64,000 nt of DNA from Solimonas sp047605265 (GCA_047605265.1 JASGFY010000006.1:31456-95455), one strand, 5' to 3'; positions 43,606 through 53,228 are shown, numbered from the stretch's first letter. Numbers and translations: made by a program. Notes: generated by a model from the sequence alone, not told the origin.

Positions 43606-44352
43606 ATGGAAAGCCCGATCCGCCTGCATTGGCTGGACCCGCGCAATCCGCACCAGCCGTTCCCGCCCGTGCATCTGGCGATGCGCGACCCGAACGGCTT
43701 GCTCGCCATCGGCGGCGACCTGTCGACGACGCGTCTGCTGAGCGCCTACCGGCAGGGCATCTTTCCCTGGTACAACCCGGACGAACCCATTCTCTGGTGG
43801 TGCCCCGACCCGCGCACGGTGCTACTGCCGTCGGCAATGCATGTCTCGCACAGCTTGAAGAAAGCGATTCGTCGCGCCGACTACGCGGTCACTCTCGACC
43901 GCGCCTTCGATGCCGTGCTCGCCGCCTGCGCCGCCGAGCGGCAACGCAGCCGCGGCACCTGGCTCGGCGACGACATGCGTTACGCCTACCACGAGTTGCA
44001 GCACAAAGGCCATGCGCACAGCGTCGAAGTCTGGCGCGACCATCAACTGATCGGCGGGCTCTACGGCGTCGCGCTCGGCCGCGTGTTCTTCGGCGAATCG
44101 ATGTTCTCGCGGGCGACCGATGCGTCGAAACTGGCCTTGTACTGGCTCTGCCGGCAACTGCAGCGCTGGCGGTTCGAAATGATCGACTGCCAGATCAGCT
44201 CGGGCCATCTGCTGAGTCTCGGCGCACAGGAAATGCCGCGCGCACAGTTCCTGCCGCGACTCGCCGTCGCCGTGCAGGCACCGTCGCAGCCGCAGCGCTG
44301 GCAGTTCGACGCCGACGTGCCGTCGGCGGCGCAGCACGGACCGTCGCCATGA
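43606..44352 (+). CDS. aat: Leucyl/phenylalanyl-tRNA-protein transferase
   Basis: A 248-residue N-end-rule enzyme with GLLAIGGDLSTTRLLSAYRQGIFPWY, PILWWCPDPRTVL and GLYGVALGRVFFGESMFS. It adds Leu or Phe to N-terminal Arg/Lys so ClpS-ClpAP can degrade the protein. Its stop overlaps the bpt start (ATGA). The aat-bpt-infA order is common in gammaproteobacteria. Confidence 0.95.
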   Translation: MESPIRLHWLDPRNPHQPFPPVHLAMRDPNGLLAIGGDLSTTRLLSAYRQGIFPWYNPDEPILWWCPDPRTVLLPSAMHVSHSLKKAIRRADYAVTLDRAFDAVLAACAAERQRSRGTWLGDDMRYAYHELQHKGHAHSVEVWRDHQLIGGLYGVALGRVFFGESMFSRATDASKLALYWLCRQLQRWRFEMIDCQISSGHLLSLGAQEMPRAQFLPRLAVAVQAPSQPQRWQFDADVPSAAQHGPSP

Positions 44353-45080
44353 CGCAGTCGCTGCGCCTGTTCCTCAGCACCGAACATGCCTGCGGCTACC
44401 TGCCCGGCCTGCTCGCGCGCAGTGCCTTCGTCGATCCCGAAGCCGGGCTCGGCCCGGCGCACTACCAGCGCCTGCTCGAATTGGGCTTCCGCCGCAGCGG
44501 CGATCATACCTATCGCCCGCACTGCCGCGAATGCACGCGCTGCGTGCCGGTGCGCATCGACGTGCAGCGATTCGCCACCGACCGCAGCCAGCGCCGCTGC
44601 CGGCGCGACAATGCCGACCTGCAGCTGACGATCGAGCGCAAGCTGACGGACGAGCATTACGCGCTGTACCGCCGCTACCTGCAGACGCGCCACTTCGGCG
44701 GCGGCATGGATCCCCAGGACCGCAAAGCCTTTCACGCCTTCCTCGAATGCAGCTGGCTCGACGTGCGCTTCTGGTGCCTGCGCTGGCATGGCGAGCTGCT
44801 CGGCGTCGCCGTCGTCGATCACCTGCCGCAGGCGCTCTCGGCCGTCTATACCTTTTTCGATCCGGGCGAGCAGCGCCGCGGGCTCGGCACCTTGGCCGTG
44901 CTCGAACAGATCCAGCAGGCACGCGCCACCGGGCTCGATCACGTCTATCTCGGCTACTGGGTCGAACACAGCCAGAAGATGGACTACAAACGCCGCTTCC
45001 GCCCGCTCGAAGCCCTGCTGGGCACGCGCTGGATCGATCTGCCGGCCACCGGACTCCCCGGAAAACACGCCTCGGGTTGA
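44349..45080 (+). CDS. bpt: Aspartate/glutamate leucyltransferase
   Basis: A 243-residue Bpt/ATE-type transferase. It has the N-terminal Cys-rich segment (CGYLPG ... HCRECTRCVPVRID) and SAVYTFFDPGEQRRGLGTLAVLEQI. It leucylates N-terminal Asp or Glu, complementing Aat. The ATG at 44349 overlaps the aat stop by 4 bp; the frame is open far upstream, but only as an aat shadow. Confidence 0.92.
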   Translation: MTQSLRLFLSTEHACGYLPGLLARSAFVDPEAGLGPAHYQRLLELGFRRSGDHTYRPHCRECTRCVPVRIDVQRFATDRSQRRCRRDNADLQLTIERKLTDEHYALYRRYLQTRHFGGGMDPQDRKAFHAFLECSWLDVRFWCLRWHGELLGVAVVDHLPQALSAVYTFFDPGEQRRGLGTLAVLEQIQQARATGLDHVYLGYWVEHSQKMDYKRRFRPLEALLGTRWIDLPATGLPGKHASG

Positions 45081-45162
45081 TGAAGAGGAGGGCTTTCCCG
45101 ATAATGCCCGCCTTCTAAAAGAACCGAAGGGCCCACGGCCGCAGGCCGCAGCTAAAGAGTGC

Positions 45163-45381
45163 ATGGCGAAAGAAGATCACATCGAGATGGCGGGCGTCAT
45201 CCTGGAAACGCTGCCGAACACGACGTTCCGCGTGAAGCTGGAGAACGGCCACGTCGTCGTTGCCCACATCTCGGGTCGCATGCGCAAGAACTACATCCGC
45301 ATCCTGACCGGCGACAAAGTCAAGGTCGAACTGACTCCGTACGACCTGACCAAGGGTCGTATCACGTTTCGAGACAAGTGA
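45163..45381 (+). CDS. infA: Translation initiation factor IF-1
   Basis: A 72-residue OB-fold protein, MAKEDHIEMAGVILETLPN..., with the RMRKNYIRILTGDKVKVELTPYDL core. It occupies the ribosomal A site during initiation. The start at 45163 is preceded by AAAGAG. It is followed by an inverted-repeat element and a strong terminator. Confidence 0.97.
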   Translation: MAKEDHIEMAGVILETLPNTTFRVKLENGHVVVAHISGRMRKNYIRILTGDKVKVELTPYDLTKGRITFRDK

Positions 45382-45402
45382 CCCCGCGGCTGCGCCGCAA
45401 TG

Positions 45403-45479
45403 GTCATCCTGCGAAAGCGGGGATCCAGTCCGAACCAGGATCGTCGCGCAGCTCTGGATTCCCGCTTGCCGGGAATGAC
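45403..45479. repeat. Small inverted-repeat element after infA
   Basis: GTCATCCTGCGAAAGCGGGG (45403 on) and its partial complement ending GGGAATGAC (to 45479) form imperfect 26-bp arms around a 25-bp centre. The right arm includes ATTCCC-N7-GGGAAT, like the ATTCCC-N8-GGGAAT dRS-type repeats. It looks like a 77-bp non-coding miniature element. No target duplication is obvious. Confidence 0.6.
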
Positions 45480-45487
45480 AAACAAAA

Positions 45488-45512
45488 AGCCCGCCTCCCG
45501 GCGGGCTTTTTT
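45488..45512. terminator. Intrinsic terminator, bidirectional
   Basis: AGCCCGCC/GGCGGGCT, an 8-bp perfect stem with loop TCCC, is followed by TTTTTT on the plus strand and preceded by AAAAA, which serves the minus strand. It separates infA from the convergent fecA. Confidence 0.92.
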
Positions 45513-45529
45513 CGTTTGCCGCGTCTTCG

Positions 45530-47929
45530 TCAGCGCGAGTTGTAGCCGACCACGAACATCACGTTGCGCGGCTCGCCGTAGTACGACTGCCGCCAGCCGG
45601 TGTCGGGACGATCGAGGTAGTACTTGTCGAGAAGGTTGTTGACGGTCAGCGACGTCTTCCAGTGCTGCGCGAAGCCGTAGCTCAGCTGCGCCGCGTAGAC
45701 GGCGTAGCTGCCCTGGTGCCAGGTGGTCGTGCCGTCGACCGAGTAGATGCGGCTGCGGAACTTCACGCCGGCGCCGATGCCGAGCCCGTCGGCGAAGCCT
45801 TGCGCGATGCGGTAGTCGCTCCACAGCGAGAACGTGTGGCGCGGGAAGAAGGTGTTGAGCGCCGTGCCTTGCGTTCCGTCCGCCGCGGTGATCTGCTTGT
45901 TGTCGTTGTAGCCGTAGCCGGCGTTGAGGTTCCAGTTGGGCAGCAGCTGACCACCCAGCTCGGCCTAGAAGCCCTGGCTGCGCACCTTGCCGGCGGCGAC
46001 GGCGGCGTCCGGATGGTCTTCATCGCGGCCGTACAGCGCGCGGTTGATGTCTTCGATGCGGTAGAACGCCAGGCTGCTGTTGAGGCGGCCGTCGAAGTGC
46101 TCGCCCTTGACGCCGACTTCCCACTGGTTGCCGCGGCGCGGCGGCAAGAACTGCTCGTTCGCGTTCTTGTCGCTCTGCGGATTGAACACGCTGCAGTAGC
46201 CGCCGTACAGCGAGAACGCCTTCGTCACGTCGACGATCGCCGCCGCGTACGGCACGAGCTTGGCGGGCTCGCTCTGGTCCTCGCCGCCGGCGCTGAGGTC
46301 TTCGCTGCGATACCAGCCGACGCGGGCGCCGCCGATCAGCGTCAGCGGCGTCCACGGCTTGATCCGCGCCTGCGCGTAGACGCCGCTCTGGATCAGCGCC
46401 GAGCGCGACGGCGCGTCGATGGTGATGTCCGGCTTGGCGACGTGCACGTCCGGATCGAAAATGTCCTGCAGGAAGGTATCGCTGCCATAGGTGTCGGAGT
46501 TGTAGGCGCTGTTGTTGCGGTAGCGCTGGAAATTAGCGCCGAGCAGTGCCTGCTGTGTCTGCCCCCACAGCTCGAACGGCTGGGTCCACTGCGCGTCGAC
46601 ATTCGTCTCGCGCTCGGTGAGCCATGAGAAATACGACAGCATCAGCACGTCGTCGGCGCCGCCCGTCTCGCCATGGCTGTCGGTGCCGGCCTCGCCGATC
46701 AGGCTGCTGCCCCAGGCGATCTGGCTGGCATTGCGGCGGTCGGCGTAGTTGGCCGCGAGCTTGAGACTGCCGCCGTCGTCGAGATGATGCTCGAGCTCGA
46801 CGAAGCTGCGGTCGGTGCGCTGCACGGAGTGATTCCAGTCGGCGCCGAAGTAGGTCGAGCGCGACAGATGCGGATACGTGCCGTCGGCATAGGCGGAAAT
46901 ACCGTAGAACGGCCGGCTGGTACGCTTCTGCCAGCTGTTGCCGACCGACAGCGTGGTGTCCAGCGCGAGGTCGTACTCGAGCGTCGCGTAGACCGTGGGG
47001 ATGCGCTGGTAGACGTAGTCGACGAAGCTGTCGCTGTCCTGATACGAGGCCACCAGGCGCCCGCGCAGGTCGCCGTCGCCGAGTAGCGGGCCGGTCACGT
47101 CGAGGTCCCCGGCGTCATTGTCCCAGGATCCGGCATAGGCGTGGCCGCTGTAGTTGAAATCGCGCTCGGCGCGCTTGCGCACGAGGTTGATGGCGCCGCC
47201 GGGGTCGCTCGCGCCCTGCAGCATGCCGGCCGGACCGCGCCAGACCTCGATGCGGTCGTACATCGCCAGCGCGAAGTTGTTCTCGTAGACGCGCACCGAC
47301 GACGACACGCCGTCGATCTGGTAGCGAGTGATCGTGTAGCCGCGCGACTCGATCGCCGACGAGGTGGTGCCGTAGTCCATCACCTTCATCGCCGTGGTGT
47401 ACTGCATCGCGTCTTCGATCGTCGCGAAGTTCTGGTCCTCGATGCGCTGCCGCGTAACGACGCTGACCGAGTTGGGCGTCTCGCGCATCGACTGCGCGCT
47501 CTTGCCGATCGTCAGCTTCGGCGAGGTGTACGAGCCCGTGCCTTCGGTCGTCGTGTCGTCGACCTCGGCCGTCACCGTGACGGCGCGCAGCGGCGTCGCG
47601 CCCCGCACGTCCGCCTCGGCGACGACCACGTACAGATCGCCCTGCGCCTGCGCGACGAGGCCGCTGCCGGCGAGCAGGCGGTCGAGCGCCTCGTGCACCG
47701 GGAACTGCCCTTTCAGCGTCGCCGCGCGCTTGCCGGCGGCGACGTCGCTGGCGAACACGATCTGCGCGCCGGACTGCCGCGCCAGGTCGGCGAGCGCCCG
47801 GTCAAGCGGCTCGGCCGGGATGTCGACCGCGAACGTGCCGGCCTGCGCGTACGAGGCGGCGGCCGCGAGCAGGCCGGCGGCGAACAGCAATGGCCGCGCC
47901 GGCGAGGCGCGGCGGACGGTATGACTCAC
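45530..47929 (-). pseudogene. fecA: FecA-type TonB siderophore receptor, interrupted by amber codon
   Basis: Signal peptide (ends SYAQAG), STN signalling domain (FAVDIPAEPLDRALADLARQSGAQIVFAS, about 33-61), TonB-interaction/plug domain (TVTAEVDD; PNSVSVVTRQRIEDQNFATIEDAM) and barrel. The frame stops at TAG, 45965-45967 (codon 655), where family sequence would have Glu (QGF-E-AEL). It then continues in the same frame for 144 codons to YNSR and a proper stop at 45530. Without the last 18 percent of the barrel it should not assemble unless the stop is suppressed. fecR and fecI lie upstream, so this was a cell-surface-signalling iron-uptake receptor. Confidence 0.88.
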
Positions 47930-47992
47930 GCGAAACTCCCTTTGGATGACGGTGGCTCCAAAGGCAGATGCCGTCCCGGCCGCGCCGCGACC

Positions 47993-48904
47993 CTACCCCG
48001 GCGCGCCGCGGGGCGAGACGAGCTGTGGCGCCTGCGCGGGCGCCGCGGCCGGCGCGGCGTCGATGCGCACGGCGCCGTCGGCGCCGCGTTCGACGCGCAC
48101 CGGCAACATGCGCGGCAGGAGATCGAGCAGATCGTCGCTGCGCGCGACCGAGAACACGCCGGACAGCGGCAGCGCGCCGAGGCGCGGCTCGGTCAGCGTC
48201 AGCGGCGCGCGGCGATAGCGCTGGATCTCGGCGAGCACGTCGCGCAGCGGCGTGCGCTCGAAGACGAGGCGCCCCTGCGTCCAGGGCAGGCCGCGCGCGG
48301 TATCGACGCGCGCTTCCGCCGACACCTGTCCGGCGCGCACGCGCGCGCGCTCGCCGATGCCGAGCAACAGCTCGTCCCCGCCGTCCGCTGCGGCGCGCAC
48401 GGCGACGCGGCCGCGCAGTACGGTGACCAGCGTCGACGCCCCGCCGTCCGCCTCGCGGACATTGAAGGCCGTGCCGACCACGCGCACGCGCGCGTCGCCG
48501 GCCGCGACCCGGAACGGCCGCCACGCGGCGCGCGCGACGTCGAACAGCGCCTGCCCGTCCAGCACGGCGCGGCGCGAACGCAGGTGCCAGCTCAGCTCCA
48601 GGCGGCTGCCGGTGTCGAGCGTCACCGTGCTGCCGTCGCGCAGCGCGAGGCGCCGCTGCTCGCCGATCGCAGTCTCGTAACGCTCGTGTCGGTAGGCCGG
48701 GTCGCACCACAGTGCGGCGCCGGTCAGGACGAGCAGCAGCGTCGTGACGGCCGCCGCGCGCCGGCGGTGCGGGCGCGCGGGCGGCAGCGGGAAGCGCTCG
48801 CGCAAGGCCTCGCGATGCCGCGCCAGCGCCTGCTCGGACAGCCGGTCGGCGGGTGCGGGCGCGTCTTCCGCGGCGGCGGGCGGCGGCCGGCGAGCGTCAG
48901 TCAC
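47993..48904 (-). CDS. fecR: FecR-family anti-sigma regulator
   Basis: A 303-residue protein. A cytosolic N-terminal part with a Pro/Ala-rich lead, one membrane helix (about 50-66, AAAVTTLLLVLTGAALWC), then the periplasmic FecR domain (IGEQRRLALRDGSTVTLDTGSRLEL, VVGTAFNVREADGG) and a secretin/TonB short N-terminal-like tail. It relays the receptor signal to the FecI sigma factor. It overlaps fecI by 8 bp and is followed by the receptor after 63 bp. Confidence 0.9.
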   Translation of the reverse strand: MTDARRPPPAAAEDAPAPADRLSEQALARHREALRERFPLPPARPHRRRAAAVTTLLLVLTGAALWCDPAYRHERYETAIGEQRRLALRDGSTVTLDTGSRLELSWHLRSRRAVLDGQALFDVARAAWRPFRVAAGDARVRVVGTAFNVREADGGASTLVTVLRGRVAVRAAADGGDELLLGIGERARVRAGQVSAEARVDTARGLPWTQGRLVFERTPLRDVLAEIQRYRRAPLTLTEPRLGALPLSGVFSVARSDDLLDLLPRMLPVRVERGADGAVRIDAAPAAAPAQAPQLVSPRGAPG

Positions 48905-49433
48905 GACGACCGTCCGCGCACGTCAGCGCCGCGCGGCAGGCGAGCATGCCGAGCCGCAGCTGCTTCTCGACCATCTTCAGCGATATGCCGAGCCGCGCGG
49001 CGACCTCGGCCTGCGGCAGCTCATGGAGCTTGTGCATCACGAACACCTCGCGCCTGCGCGGCGGCATCGCGGCGATGGTCCGCTCGAGGCGCCGCAGCTC
49101 CTGCTCCGCGTCGAGCGCCCGTTCCTGCGTGGCCGCCGCGCAGGCCACGTCCGGCAGCTCGGCGACGCTCTCGATCCAGCGCCGCCGCCGATCCTCGGCG
49201 CGGCAACGGTCGACCGCCGTGTCATGGGAGATGCGCCGCAGCAGCGCCAGCGGCGTGTGCGCGTCGCGCTGCGGCTTTTCGAGCAGTTGCACGCAGACGT
49301 CATGGACCACTTCGCGCGCGAAGCCGCGGTCGCCGAAGCGACGGCGCAGCTCGTCGACCAGATCCTCGTAGTGATGCAGCAGGCTGGACAGCAACGCCGG
49401 CAGCGGCGACACCGCCTCGCGGCCGGCACTCAT
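48897..49433 (-). CDS. fecI: FecI-like ECF RNA polymerase sigma factor
   Basis: A 178-residue ECF sigma factor. Region 2 is around YEDLVDELRRRFGDRGFAREVVHDVCVQLLE; region 4 is around IAAMPPRRREVFVMHKLHELPQAEVAARLGISLKMVEKQL, with the recognition helix near the C terminus. The start is the ATG at 49433, although the frame stays open far upstream. It heads the fecI-fecR-fecA signalling operon. I see no convincing Fur box upstream. Confidence 0.9.
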   Translation of the reverse strand: MSAGREAVSPLPALLSSLLHHYEDLVDELRRRFGDRGFAREVVHDVCVQLLEKPQRDAHTPLALLRRISHDTAVDRCRAEDRRRRWIESVAELPDVACAAATQERALDAEQELRRLERTIAAMPPRRREVFVMHKLHELPQAEVAARLGISLKMVEKQLRLGMLACRAALTCADGRRD

Positions 49434-49609
49434 CGCGCAAACCGCCGCGGCGAAATCGCATTCCCTGCCCCGCGGCGGAGCGCACGGCCAACACATCGCA
49501 CTTGAAATTCTCCCGAGAGGTAGCGCCCCCAAGCCCGTCTCGCGAATGCGACGTGTACGCGGCGATTGTCCGGATCGCCGCGCGGCGCTGTCAACGCGGC
49601 GCGGCGCGG

Positions 49610-49855
49610 CTACTTGGTCTGCCCGGCCTCGGCGTCGCCGATCTTCCGCCGGGCCTGATCGTTGGCGGCGAGCGCGGCGTCGACCTTGTCGGCGACCGCG
49701 TTGCCCGCATGGCCAGCCGCCTCGGTGTTGCGGATGCCGCGTGTTTCCTCGCGGCCCTGTGGCGGCACGCCGTCGACGTGCTGCGGCTTGTCCTTCGGGT
49801 GGCAGGCGGCGAGCCACACGGCGGCGGCCGCGGCCATAACGACAGAATGTTTCAT
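49610..49855 (-). CDS. Small putative lipoprotein
   Basis: An 81-residue protein. MKHSVVMAAAAAVWLAAC is a lipoprotein signal with lipobox LAAC, cleaved before Cys18. The mature part is short, charged and low in hydrophobics (HPKDKPQHVDGVPPQGREETRG...). A strong GGAGG ribosome site sits 7 bases before the ATG at 49855. No known domain. It is divergent from the transporter at 49989. Confidence 0.7.
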   Translation of the reverse strand: MKHSVVMAAAAAVWLAACHPKDKPQHVDGVPPQGREETRGIRNTEAAGHAGNAVADKVDAALAANDQARRKIGDAEAGQTK

Positions 49856-49988
49856 CGCGCACCTCCGGATCGAATGACGAAAGTCTAGCGCGCCGCGCAT
49901 CCGCTGCCGCACAATCGCGCTCGCTCGCGCGGCCGGAGCCGGCGACGCCTTCCAGAGACGAAATCACCAAGGACAGCAGGGAACAGCG

Positions 49989-51275
49989 ATGAACGATTCC
50001 GGCGCAGCGGCAGTGGTCAATTCCCCGCACCGCGTGCTGTTCGCGAGCCTGATCGGCACGACGATCGAGTTCTTCGACTTCTACATCTACGCGACCGCCG
50101 CCGTCCTCGTCTTTCCCAAGCTGTTCTTCCCGGCGTCCGATCCGGCGTCGGCGACGCTGCAGTCGCTGGCGACGTTCGCGATCGCCTTCTTCGCGCGGCC
50201 GATCGGCTCGGCGCTGTTCGGCCACTTCGGCGACCGCATCGGCCGCAAGGCGACGCTGGTCGCGGCGCTGCTGACGATGGGCCTGTCGACGGTGGTCATC
50301 GGCCTGCTGCCGACGTACGCTACGATCGGCGTGCTTGCGCCGCTCGGCCTGGCGCTGTGCCGCTTCGGCCAGGGCCTGGGCCTCGGCGGCGAATGGGGCG
50401 GCGCGGTGCTGCTCGCCACCGAGAACGCGCCGCCCGGCAAGCGTGCGTGGTACGGCATGTTCCCGCAGCTTGGCGCGCCGCTCGGCTTCATCTGCTCGGG
50501 CGGCATCTTCCTGATCCTCTCCGAGCTGCTCAGCGACGCGCAGTTCTTCGCCTGGGGCTGGCGCATCCCGTTCATCGCCAGCTCGCTGCTGGTGCTGATG
50601 GGCCTCTACGTGCGCCTCAAGATCAGCGAGACGCCGGCGTTCCAGAAGGCGCTGGCGCGCGAGGAGCGCGTGCGCGTGCCGATGCTCACCGTGTTCCGCG
50701 AGCATCCGCAGGCGCTTGTGCTCGGCACGCTGATCGCGGTGGCGACCTTCGTGCTGTTCTATCTGATGACGGTGTTCGCGCTGAGCTGGGGTACGACCGC
50801 GCTCGGTTATCCGCGCCAGCAGTTCCTGCTGATCCAGCTGTTCGGCATCCTGTTCTTCGCAGCGACGATCCCGTGGTCGGCGACGTTCGCCGACCGCCAC
50901 GGCCGCCGCCGCACGCTGCTGTGGGTCAGCGCCGGCATCGCCGCGTTCGGCTTCGTGCTCGCGCCGCTGTTCGGCGCCGGCCTGCCCGGCGTGCTGCTGA
51001 CGCTGGCGCTCGGCCTGTCGCTGATGGGCCTGACCTACGGCCCGCTCGGCACCATCCTGTCCGAGCTGTTCCCGACCGCCGTGCGCTACACCGGCGCGTC
51101 GCTGACCTTCAATCTCGCCGGCATCGTCGGCGCGTCGCTGGCGCCGTACATCGCCACCTCTCTGGCGAAGACCTGGGGCCTGCAGTTCGTCGGCTATTAC
51201 CTCAGCGCCGCCGCGCTGCTGACCTTCGTCGCGCTGTGGCTGACGCGGGAGACGAAGGACGCGGAGATCGCGTAG
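49989..51275 (+). CDS. MFS transporter, metabolite:H+ symporter type
   Basis: A 428-residue protein with twelve predicted membrane helices. The motif GTTIEFFDFYIYATAA, loop 2-3 GHFGDRIGRKATL and GLGLGGEWGGAVLLATENAP mark the MHS subgroup (ProP, ShiA, KgtP relatives). Substrate is likely an organic acid or osmolyte, but cannot be told. A second MFS gene follows on the same strand after an inverted pair of REP-like repeats. Confidence 0.88.
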   Translation: MNDSGAAAVVNSPHRVLFASLIGTTIEFFDFYIYATAAVLVFPKLFFPASDPASATLQSLATFAIAFFARPIGSALFGHFGDRIGRKATLVAALLTMGLSTVVIGLLPTYATIGVLAPLGLALCRFGQGLGLGGEWGGAVLLATENAPPGKRAWYGMFPQLGAPLGFICSGGIFLILSELLSDAQFFAWGWRIPFIASSLLVLMGLYVRLKISETPAFQKALAREERVRVPMLTVFREHPQALVLGTLIAVATFVLFYLMTVFALSWGTTALGYPRQQFLLIQLFGILFFAATIPWSATFADRHGRRRTLLWVSAGIAAFGFVLAPLFGAGLPGVLLTLALGLSLMGLTYGPLGTILSELFPTAVRYTGASLTFNLAGIVGASLAPYIATSLAKTWGLQFVGYYLSAAALLTFVALWLTRETKDAEIA

Positions 51276-51287
51276 TCATTCATTGAT

Positions 51288-51397
51288 CCCCTCCCCGCTT
51301 GCGGGGAGAGGGATAGGGTGAGGGGGGCACGCGATCGAGTGCACGGCGAACGAAAGCCTCTCACCCCAACCCTCTCCCCGTGCGGTGGTGAGAGGGA
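51288..51397. repeat. Inverted pair of REP-like elements, copies 2 and 3
   Basis: Copy 2 (51288-51327) reads CCCCTCCCCGC then GCGGGGAGAGGGATAGGGTG. Copy 3 (51358-51397) carries CTCTCACCCCAACCCTCTCC in the opposite orientation. Each is an imperfect hairpin related to 35915-35958. They lie between the two MFS genes and may separate their transcripts. Confidence 0.7.
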
Positions 51398-51417
51398 GAA
51401 AAGCACGAGGAGAGAAA

Positions 51418-52719
51418 ATGCTCGGCCTGACGCGTTACCAGTGGATCGTGCTGTTCACCGCCTGGCTCGGCTGGGGCTTCGATCTGTTCGACAGCATTCT
51501 CTTCAACTTCGTCGCGCCGAACTGCGTGCCGACGCTGCTGCATCTGCCGATCGGCTCGCCGGAAGCCAGGCAGGCGACACTGTACTGGACCGGCATCCTG
51601 ACCTCGCTGCTGCTGCTCGGCTGGGCCGCCGGCGGCGTGCTGTTCGGGCACATCGGCGACCGCATCGGCCGCACGCGCACGATGCTGCTGACCATCCTCC
51701 TGTACGCGCTCGGCACCGCGGCCTGCGCGTTCGCGCCGAACATCTGGGCGCTGCTCGCGTTCCGCGTCGTCGCCAGCCTCGGCATCGGCGGCGAATGGGC
51801 GGCGGGCGCGGCCATGGTCGCGGAGGCGATGCCGGAGGACCGGCGCGTCGAAGGCGGCGCGCTGCTCTACACCTCGGCCGCCTTCGGCACCACGCTGGCC
51901 ACGCTGCTGAACCTGCAGATCGCCGGCCACTGGTTCGCCGACCGGCCGGAAGTATCGTGGCGCTACGTCTTCCTCTGCGGCCTGATTCCGGCCGCCGTCG
52001 CCTTCGGCGTGCGCCTGTTCGTCCATGAACCGGAGCGCTGGACGCACGCGGCGCGAAACGCCGCGGCGCCGCACCTGCGGGAGCTGTTCTCGCCGCAGCT
52101 GCGCCGCGTCACGCTGAGCGGCTTCCTGATGGCGCTGACCGCGCTGATCGCCTGGTGGAGCTGCAACGCCTTCCTGCCGACCTTCGCGACCGGCCTCGCG
52201 CAGGTCGAGGCGGCGCTGCAGGGCTACGACCGCAGCGCGACGCTGAAGCTGGTCGAGGACTGGAAGTTCACGGCGACGATGGCGTTCAACGTCGGCGGCC
52301 TGATCGGCACCCTGCTGACGATCCCGGCGGCCAAGCGGCTCGGCCGCAAGCCGATGTTCGCGATCTACTTCGCGGCGTCGGCGTCGGCGATCTTCTTCAC
52401 CTTCGGCGCGCCGCTGGCCGCACACACGCGGCTGTACGGCTACTTCCTGATCGGCCTGTCGGTGTTCGGCGTGTTCGGCAGCTTCACCTACTACCTGCCC
52501 GAGCTGTTCCCGACGCGGCTGCGCGCCACCGGCGCCGGCTTCTGCTACAACATCGGCCGCGTCATCGCCGCCGCCGGCCCGTTCCTCGTCGGCCTCTACG
52601 GCTCGAGGGTCGCCGGCGGCGCGATCGGCGTGCTGTTCTGGATCGGCGTCGTACCGCTGCTCGGCCTGCTGCTGATGCCGCTGGTCGTCGAAACGCGCGG
52701 CCGCGCGCTGGTCGACTGA
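51418..52719 (+). CDS. MFS transporter, sugar/acid porter-like
   Basis: A 433-residue protein with about twelve membrane helices, MLGLTRYQWIVLFTAWLGWGFDLFDSILFNFV. Loop 2-3 is GHIGDRIGRTRTM; GIGGEWAAGAAMVAEAMPEDRR and YLPELFPTRLRATGAGFCYNIGR are family motifs. AGGAG is 7 bases before the ATG at 51418. Substrate unknown; similar porters take up aromatic or sialic acids. Confidence 0.87.
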   Translation: MLGLTRYQWIVLFTAWLGWGFDLFDSILFNFVAPNCVPTLLHLPIGSPEARQATLYWTGILTSLLLLGWAAGGVLFGHIGDRIGRTRTMLLTILLYALGTAACAFAPNIWALLAFRVVASLGIGGEWAAGAAMVAEAMPEDRRVEGGALLYTSAAFGTTLATLLNLQIAGHWFADRPEVSWRYVFLCGLIPAAVAFGVRLFVHEPERWTHAARNAAAPHLRELFSPQLRRVTLSGFLMALTALIAWWSCNAFLPTFATGLAQVEAALQGYDRSATLKLVEDWKFTATMAFNVGGLIGTLLTIPAAKRLGRKPMFAIYFAASASAIFFTFGAPLAAHTRLYGYFLIGLSVFGVFGSFTYYLPELFPTRLRATGAGFCYNIGRVIAAAGPFLVGLYGSRVAGGAIGVLFWIGVVPLLGLLLMPLVVETRGRALVD

Positions 52720-52745
52720 GTCCCTCTCATCGATCGAGGATCGTC

Positions 52746-53165
52746 ATGAGTGAAACAAGCCTGCACGGCGGCTGCCTCTGTGGCGCGGTGACGTACACCG
52801 TCGATCCGCCGTTCCAGCGCATGGTCCACTGCCACTGTTCGCGCTGCCGCAAGGGCACCGGCACCGGCCACGCGACGAACCTCATCGTCGACCAGCAGCA
52901 GTTCCGCTGGCTGGGCGGCGAGACACTGATCGCACGCTTCGATCTGGAGAGCGCCAAGAGCTTCGGCAAATGGTTCTGCGGCCGCTGCGGCAGTCCGCTG
53001 CCGCGCCTGCGCCGCAACGGCACGGTGATGGTGATTCCCGCCGGCTCGCTCGACGACACGCCGCCGCTGCAGCCTAGCGACCGCATCTTCTGGTCGTCGC
53101 GCGCCGAATGGAGCTGCGGCGCCGGCGGCCTGCCGGTGCACGACGAATATCCACCCACGTGGTAG
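52746..53165 (+). CDS. GFA/CENP-V family zinc protein
   Basis: A 139-residue protein with the GFA fold zinc ligands: GGCLCGAVTY (Cys10, Cys12 area), HCHCSRCRKGTG and FCGRCGSPLP. The family includes glutathione-dependent formaldehyde-activating enzyme, but most members are uncharacterised. The start is the ATG at 52746; 26 bp separate it from the MFS gene, so it may share its transcript. Confidence 0.87.
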   Translation: MSETSLHGGCLCGAVTYTVDPPFQRMVHCHCSRCRKGTGTGHATNLIVDQQQFRWLGGETLIARFDLESAKSFGKWFCGRCGSPLPRLRRNGTVMVIPAGSLDDTPPLQPSDRIFWSSRAEWSCGAGGLPVHDEYPPTW

Positions 53166-53228
53166 CGCCCGGCGCATCCGCGTCACGCATTCCGCAGCGC
53201 GTCCGCGCTGTGTTTCGCCGGAGTCCCC

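Noticed and set aside
49434..49600. Fur box upstream of fecI
   Set aside because: No stretch resembles the GATAATGAT-type repeats; only weak AT-rich hexamers were seen.
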